A DNA stretch of 64,000 bases. Source: Megaleporinus macrocephalus (taxonomy: Eukaryota > Chordata > Actinopteri > Characiformes > Anostomidae). Below the pieces are notes generated by a model, which was not told where the DNA came from, made no database searches, and worked only from the letters and a program-made list of their open reading frames with translations. The DNA lies in contig CM038722.1 of the NCBI GenBank assembly GCA_021613375.1, positions 27,032,441 to 27,096,440 of the forward strand, read 5' to 3'. Position 1 is the first letter of the stretch; each line of letters begins with the position of its first letter. The position numbers and the translations under genes were made by a program. Shown here in pieces: positions 58,371 to 64,000 of the stretch.

Positions 58371-59359
58371 TTATTAATGTATCAGTTAACACTTTTTGGT
58401 GTAGTTGACTGTGTCCTAAGCTATAAGTACGTGGGAATTTGAATTTAAAACAAGTTATTCTTTAGAGCACATATATATGAGTTCATAAAGAACTATGAAA
58501 GTAGAAGGAAAGTTGTTTAAGCAACAGTGTTGCCAGTATGAAAATTATAGTGATGTAACATCAATGAATGCAAATCAATCATTATTCAAATCTTTACATG
58601 CTGATATAATAAGTGTTTACTTGTTTTTTATTTATTGAGCATTGTTGAAACAACTTCCATGCTGCATTTGTCCTTGTCATTAGAAAACATTGAATATGTG
58701 TTAGAAATGATGACTGGCTAGTGTTGAATATCCCATTCGCATTTTTTGTCATGTGTCATGTGGAATAACATTCAACAAAGTCCTATAATATGATAACGTT
58801 TACCTCTTAGGCAATTTAAAATACTTTTAAATGGTTTGGTTGGTAAATGTTATATGTTCAATTCTTTGTAACTTTTGGCTTGTATAATTATTTTGTTTGT
58901 TATGATTGTGCTAATGATATAGACTATATATGTTCTAAAGTGTCACTGCAAATAGACCTAGGCCTAACACGTCCCAGTATAAATACAGAGAATAATAACT
59001 GTTTTTTTAATAGAAATGTGTCAACAACTTATAATTTAAATTGACAATATTTGTATTCAAAGTTTTGGTGTTAAATCTCCACACATTTTTGTTTCTATAG
59101 TGCCACTACAGCAAGTTTACACGTAATTTTTTAATATGTTCACAACTTTTTTATTTTATGTTCACAATTTGTAAATGTTCACAACTTCAGCATTTCTACC
59201 TGTTCCTGTGTTAGATTTTACCCCACAATGGTAACTACAGCGTTTGTAAACCAAGTTTTTATTACAGCTGTAGTCATTTTACATATCGTTGCTGTCCAAA
59301 GAAAAACATGTGTCTTCATTTTCGTCGATTTATATTTTTCGAATTTTTTTTACATGACA

Positions 59360-59535
59360 GCCGCCGTTTACATTGTGTACATCTGTTGAATGGACTAATA
59401 GAAATGCTCCAAAATAGCTTGGGAAAAAATTCTGGTTCCTTTGACTTACATTAAAAAGTAAAGACTTTTGTAAAGTAACTTTCTGTAAAGTTGCTATTTT
59501 GCAGATATGTTTTTTTTTGACAGTGAAGACATTTA
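59360..59535 (+). repeat. Dispersed repeat family A, near-complete copy
   Basis: Reads GCCGTTTACATTGTGTACAT, GGACTAATAGAAATGCTCCA, TTCCTTTGACTTACATTAAA, GTAAAGTTGCTATTTTGCAG and a terminal GACAGTGAAGAC. It is the clearest copy of the family in the window. It lies just downstream (in gene sense) of the candidate 5' UTR exon of tspan1. Confidence 0.7.
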
Positions 59536-59581
59536 CAACTTAATCTATTTGCTTTTTCTGTAAAAAGTATAAGGCTCTTAC

Positions 59582-59625
59582 CTGTCCACAGGTGAGTGCA
59601 GTTGTCTAGGTATGTAGCGTGTGTG
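59582..59625 (-). other. tspan1: Candidate 5' UTR exon of tspan1
   Basis: On the - strand the stretch ends at a strong donor, CTGTGGACAG then GTAAGAGCC. An acceptor lies before the coding exon (TTCTCTTTTAG, exon edge 55239), so a spliced leader is plausible. The upstream limit is set only by the TATA-like motif and is approximate. Confidence 0.45.
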
Positions 59626-59648
59626 CTGTACAGAACTCTACACGGCTG

Positions 59649-59654
59649 TTTTAT
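59649..59654 (-). promoter_or_regulatory. tspan1: TATA-like element for candidate tspan1 promoter
   Basis: ATAAAA on the - strand about 25-30 bp upstream of the assumed start of the leader exon. A weak call based on motif and spacing. Confidence 0.35.
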
Positions 59655-59659
59655 CCCCT

Positions 59660-60780
59660 AGAAGGACGGGCTTAAGGGGACTGGCCCAACGCTGTAAAAG
59701 TGGTCAAAGTTCACACCTGAACAGCCAGTATCAAAGCACAAGACGATGAGTCATTGGTGCTGACCAATCATTTAACCTGTTCAGAAAAAAAACTGTCTAC
59801 AGTCTGCTGGCAAAAACAATAACTGGGTCATTTCTGTAGAAAAGTAGAACATATATACGATATCACAATCAGAGCAGATAATTCATCGGACACGATTTGG
59901 TGCCTAATCTTGTTGGGAGGCTAAAGATAGCACAGAATTTTTCCAGAGGACATCGTACTTACAATAAGTATTGGTGCTGTATCATTAAAACTGCTAGGAA
60001 ACTAGGAAAATATGTTTCATCAGATATTCTTTTCGAAAACTGAACCTCACATGTTAAACGTAGGCAATATAAGTACAGGCACTAACCTGTAGTACAAACA
60101 CTATTTCTAAAAAAGGTTGGGACAGGAAGTAATTTTAAATAAACTTATTTAAAGAAGCAAGTGAAATGACGCAACCTGTCGAATTCATATTTCAAACAAT
60201 AGGGGGCAACAAAGCACCCAAATGTTGAGGTGCCAAGCCCTGTCATAAGAAAAACACAGTCCCTCCTTCTCATTTACTCTTCATTTCATTGGCTATCTGT
60301 CCTTATACGAGCTAACTGGGAGCAGAACATTCAACATGACTGACTGGAGGTTAGAAAATGCCATCAGGACAGAGGTTCTACTTCTTCATCCTCTCATGTT
60401 GCACTGATTTGACTCTACACCACAGTGACTTACTATCACCTCCTGAGGTGCAAAGTGGTGTGACAGAACAGGCCGAGGCTAGCAAGGCTCTGCAATGCAA
60501 CACGTAGAAGCCCTCAACATTCCATTAAAATTATTATTTCTTCACATTCTGCTGATCATTTATGTTGAAATGTGTTAAATTGCATATCTTCCATACTGCT
60601 TCTTTAATGAAAAGCAAAGCTTCTTATCCACCTGGGTCGTGGGGGGTGGGGGTGCTGGAGCCTATACCAGTGATCACTGGGCAGATGGCAGGAGGCACCG
60701 TGGACTGCCCTTCCCGATAGTGTTGTTGTGTAAGCACCATGGTAACTGTGGAGAGCTCAAAATCACAGTGCTTTCTGGAA
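59660..60780. other. Upstream flank, no recognised gene
   Basis: No coding region supported. One short frame (60827-60624, - strand) has no recognisable motif. Confidence 0.45.
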
Positions 60781-60905
60781 ACGCACCACTGGGCAGCTGA
60801 CCCGTCCAGCACAGGGCAGACACACAAACATACACATTCACACCTGGAGACAATTCAGTATCTCACCTGCATGTCTTTAGACTGTGGGAGGAAACTAGAG
60901 CATCA
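60780..60905 (+). repeat. Interspersed repeat fragment (same family as 41640-41885)
   Basis: Contains ACACATTCACACCTGGAGAC, ATTCAGTATCTCACCTGCAT and TTTAGACTGTGGGAGGAAAC, in the order of the repeat that flanks the 20-bp minisatellite. Confidence 0.6.
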
Positions 60906-60919
60906 GGGGAAATGAAAAC

Positions 60920-61135
60920 ATCAAGTCAAGTCAAGTTTATTTGTATAGTGCTTTTTACAACAATGTTGTCTCAAAGCAGCTTTACAGAAGTTTTGAAAAC
61001 AGACAGTTACAACATATGTCCCCCAGTGAGTAAGCCAGAGGCAACAGTGGCAAGAACAACTCCCTCAGACCTGAGGAAGAAACCTTGGGAGGAACCAGAC
61101 TCAAAAGGGGAGACCCATCCTCCTCTGGTCGAACA
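60920..61135 (-). repeat. LINE/SINE 3'-tail repeat, minus orientation
   Basis: Begins CAAGTCAAGTCAAGTTTATT, then TTGTCTCAAAGCAGCTTTAC and GGAAGAAACCTTGGGAGGAA: the inverse of the tail at 34545-34786. Confidence 0.7.
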
Positions 61136-61356
61136 GTATTTACAGTTTAATAAACTAAATACCAAAGAAAAGAGTCTCTGTTTGAAACCTGAAACATTCA
61201 TTTGTTTTTACTTTCAATAGGGGTTTTGCATTCGTACAGGACTGCGCAGAAGCATGTGGGGACATTATTATTCTTAGAAAAGCTCTTTTTCCAGACAAAA
61301 AGCTTTTATTTGCTCAGCAAAACACTTTCTTATTTAACTATTCAAATAGTTGTAGT

Positions 61357-61707
61357 CAGTGCTTAATTTGTAAAACATCAGGTAATGGAACACTAAAGGT
61401 GGGGTGATCCAACAAGTGGCAGTGAGGCAAAAGGTCCTGGAACGCATAGACACAACAGTGCTTCAAGTGTCCATCTAACATAGTAGCATTCTATACAATA
61501 AAATAATCCTAGCTTTAATGAATGCAGTAAGGAGCTGCAACCATAAAATCTCAGAGATGCCACTGAACGAATAGCTTTTGGTGTCCTACAAAAAAAAGAC
61601 GTCAAAGAGGTGGTGGATCCACATAAATAAGTTCTGGAACGCAAGTACCTGAAATATGAGAGGTGCCCGATCTTGTTCCGGCAAGATCCAGAACAAATTA
61701 AGCACTG
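61357..61707. mobile_element. hAT MITE, 351 bp, with perfect 8-bp target duplication
   Basis: The 15-bp terminal inverted repeats are perfect: CAGTGCTTAATTTGT (61357-61371) and ACAAATTAAGCACTG (61693-61707). Flanking octamers GTTGTAGT at 61349-61356 and 61708-61715 are identical. It carries no coding capacity. The intact ends and duplication indicate a relatively recent insertion compared with the other elements here. Confidence 0.93.
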
Positions 61708-61715
61708 GTTGTAGT

Positions 61716-62980
61716 GTATTGACCGCCTCATCTAATGTTCCTCTTTCTCTCTCGGTGTGTCTGAAATCGCAGCCTGTTTAGGGTGTTGGCCATTTTGTAG
61801 TGTTGTCCAAATTCTCAGTCTACAATTCTACCCACAATCTTGGACGTGTACCCCAGTCAAATAGGGGAGAAATATGCATTGTCCCTCTTGAGTGTCCGGA
61901 ACAACCAGTGTATAAAAGCAGAAGACTTAAGGCCTAGGTTAGAGGAACTAAACATCTGGCCAAGAACCTCTCTCTAACATTGATTGAATACCCGAAGATG
62001 TTAGAAAAGATGCTGTTCTTTATTTATCTAATGAATATACATATTTGAAAGTAAAGTCTGTTTCATCGAGAAGTTCTTCTAGCCTGTAGAGCATCGCTAC
62101 AGAAGAAAATATACTTCACAACCAATGTACACTACTCATAGAAAGATGGTCGTCTGAATTCCCCCACATTGCCTCCTTATATAGTGTTCTACATAGAACA
62201 GTCTATGTAGTGAAGAGGGAACGCACCCTCTGTCTTATGACAATGCTTTAGCTTACATGGCAACCCCACCACCCCACATCCTGTCTGAAGGCGTTTAGAG
62301 GAACGATTCACAACCCTGATTACAACACACGCACACAACCCCCTCTTTACTCTCTGTCGTCGAACAAAAAGAAGTTGAATGGGAAATAGGTGAAGTCAAA
62401 CATTGTTGATCTGGTGAAACATCAATAACAGAAGGTTTATTACAGAAGGTTTGGTTACTGTATCCAAATTCTACCAAGATCTCACCTTTACATTGTGATC
62501 TAGAAGCATGTATCTCAGGAGTAGATATTGCAACAGGATGTCTTGTACATGCCACAAGTCATAAAGGCAAGAGATCACATGGCCCATTTTCATGAGGCGC
62601 GCCACAGCAGGGGCCTTCAGCTGCGTGTGAGTCTACGTGACCAGCGTGAAGCAGCCAAGCCACGCCGTCTGACAGTTAAACTGCTGTTAGCAACCGTGCC
62701 AGCGATGCTCTTCTCGGCCACGAGATGCACGTATTCAATTTAGGTTAAATTCCAGATCTGCTAATTTCCTACAGAATGGCTTTCTCTGAGATTCACTAGT
62801 CTCAAGAAGTTTCCTTAGTTTCATGCAATGTTCTGTTCTCTTTTTACTCTTTATTTTATTTCTTTCTTTCATTTAATTCCTTATTTACTCTTTTATTGAA
62901 GTTCACCCAATAAACTGTTATTTTAATAAAAGCTAGTCTTGGTGTGGATTAATATTATGACTTATTCTGAAATCAAGGGT
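61716..62980. other. Sequence without supported gene, possible MITE text
   Basis: The GTGTGTCTGAAATCGCAGCC stretch near 61756 resembles the start of a fish MITE, but no matching right end is clear. Short frames at 62295-62743 lack known motifs. Confidence 0.4.
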
Positions 62981-62984
62981 ATTC

Positions 62985-63125
62985 ATACAGTGTTTGTACC
63001 CCTTTGCTGCAGCAACAGCCTCCACTGTTCTGGGAAGGCATTACATTAGATGTTCGAACATTGCTGTGAGGATTTGATTGAGCATTAGGTGCTGATGTTG
63101 GGTGATCATTTGTGGATCACTGTCA
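62985..63125 (-). repeat. Fragment of Tc1-related MITE
   Basis: Contains CCTCCACTGTTCTGGGAAGG, AACATTGCTGTGAGGATTTG and TTGAGCATTAGGTGCTGATG, in the same order as the copy at 34995-35470. Confidence 0.6.
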
Positions 63126-64000
63126 AGGGCGTAGATTTGTCCCACCCAAAAATTAAACCACAGAAAAAGCACAAAATGTTTTAAAAAACTTTTCATTTAA
63201 AAGTGCGTTTTGGCAGCCTTCGCAATTCACGCGCTGTGTTTGTTGTTAGCAACTAGCTCTGGTTGTTAGGTGGTCTTTCACTTTGTTAAGGTTTGTAAGG
63301 AGAAATATCCTGCAGTCAGCAGCTTCACTGAGCCAAGCTCTCACCTCGCTGGAGCGCCGGGTAGCTCGCACCAGCTTTAAACGCGAGTTCAAGTCTGAGA
63401 GCAATGAATAGCAACGGTGACCATATATACTGTAATAAAACCGGCTTTAGTATAATGTGTTGTTATGGTAACAGACTAGGAAGGTTTGGGTTAGCTAATG
63501 TTTATATTAACTTTAGTTAGAAAGCACTCTGAAATGTAAAGTTACATTACTCTCTGACCACTTCCCAAACTACAGACTGCTACTACACTACATACGTAAA
63601 CAATAATAAAATATAATAAATATGATAAATAATGAATGAATTAATAAATAAAAGGACACCGTCATTAGACGTGCTTTCAGTAGTGCAGCATGTAATGTTC
63701 CAATGTGCCGTTTGGGACTCAGCCTAACATTAATGTTAGTCTTGTCTTGTCAGGAAACTTTAATATACATTTTTTTGTAATTTTAATTTCAGCATTATGA
63801 AAATATATATTTTTTGGTTATATATTTGTATATAATCCAGATATTGCATGTACAATTTAAAGGTGTTCTGGCAGCAGTACCATGTAATATGGAGTATCTA
63901 GTTTAGATTGTAAAGTGATCTTTAATTGGATTTATCTAATAATAGACAGATGTACAGATAATGATGTATTTTGTTTATTTGTAATTTACTGTAATTCCAC
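63126..64000. other. AT-rich terminal stretch, nothing recognised
   Basis: No coding region or named repeat supported. Confidence 0.45.

Noticed and set aside
62295..62743. Short frames with Arg-rich or Ser-rich content
   Set aside because: No homology motif, splice context or start support was found.

Overview
The window is vertebrate, and almost certainly from a ray-finned (teleost) fish. Genes are split by GT-AG introns. Most of the DNA is AT-rich and non-coding. The mobile-element set is typical of teleosts: Tc1 relics, hAT elements, a DIRS tyrosine-recombinase retrotransposon and CR1/L2/Rex1-type LINEs. Several dispersed repeats look like ones common in otophysan fishes (characins, catfishes), but I cannot name the species. 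No bacterial features, CRISPR arrays, rRNA or tRNA genes were seen.

Three protein-coding genes are supported. (1) On the + strand at 19388-23658, a four-exon gene encodes about 750 aa. It has a stonustoxin/verrucotoxin-family (SNTX; MACPF/CDC-related) N-terminal half, an FN3 domain, and a C-terminal jacalin-like lectin domain where this family usually carries PRY-SPRY. (2, 3) On the - strand there are two tandem tetraspanin genes. The right copy (50254-55216, probable 5' UTR exon at 59582) is a complete 242-aa tetraspanin-1. The left copy (31745-40397) keeps the same exon plan, and six coding exons are found; its short terminal exon was not located. The two copies share nearly identical membrane segments but have diverged in the large extracellular loop.

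Layout. 1-2886: a 42-bp minisatellite, open at the left edge. 3.4-11 kb: nested transposon debris (two LINEs, a Tc1 element, a third LINE split by a 1.9-kb hAT element with target-site duplication, a Tc1 relic). 11.1-15.8 kb: a DIRS element with inverted termini, an internal duplication of the RT/RNase H region, and an intact recombinase catalytic domain. 16.3-19.3 kb: a Tc1 relic carrying a 1.38-kb hAT insertion, then another repeat. 19.4-23.7 kb: the SNTX-jacalin gene. 24.35-26.33 kb: a 29-bp minisatellite. 26.3-31.7 kb: mostly anonymous. 31.7-40.5 kb: tetraspanin copy A with repeat-filled introns, including a 0.7-kb inverted-repeat element. 41.6-43.86 kb: a 20-bp minisatellite that appears to have grown out of the tail of an interspersed repeat. 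44.0-46.1 kb: an L2-like LINE split by a 349-bp solo LTR. 47.0-49.25 kb: a 28-bp minisatellite with a 470-bp higher-order period. 50.25-59.65 kb: tspan1, including a 1.1-kb polypyrimidine tract in an intron. 60-64 kb: repeats, among them a 351-bp hAT MITE with perfect 8-bp target duplications.

The sequence shows no functional link between the SNTX-jacalin gene and the tetraspanins. The strongest candidates for novelty are the SNTX-FN3-jacalin domain order, the tandem tspan1 pair with a diverged ectodomain, and four kilobase-scale minisatellites in 64 kb.
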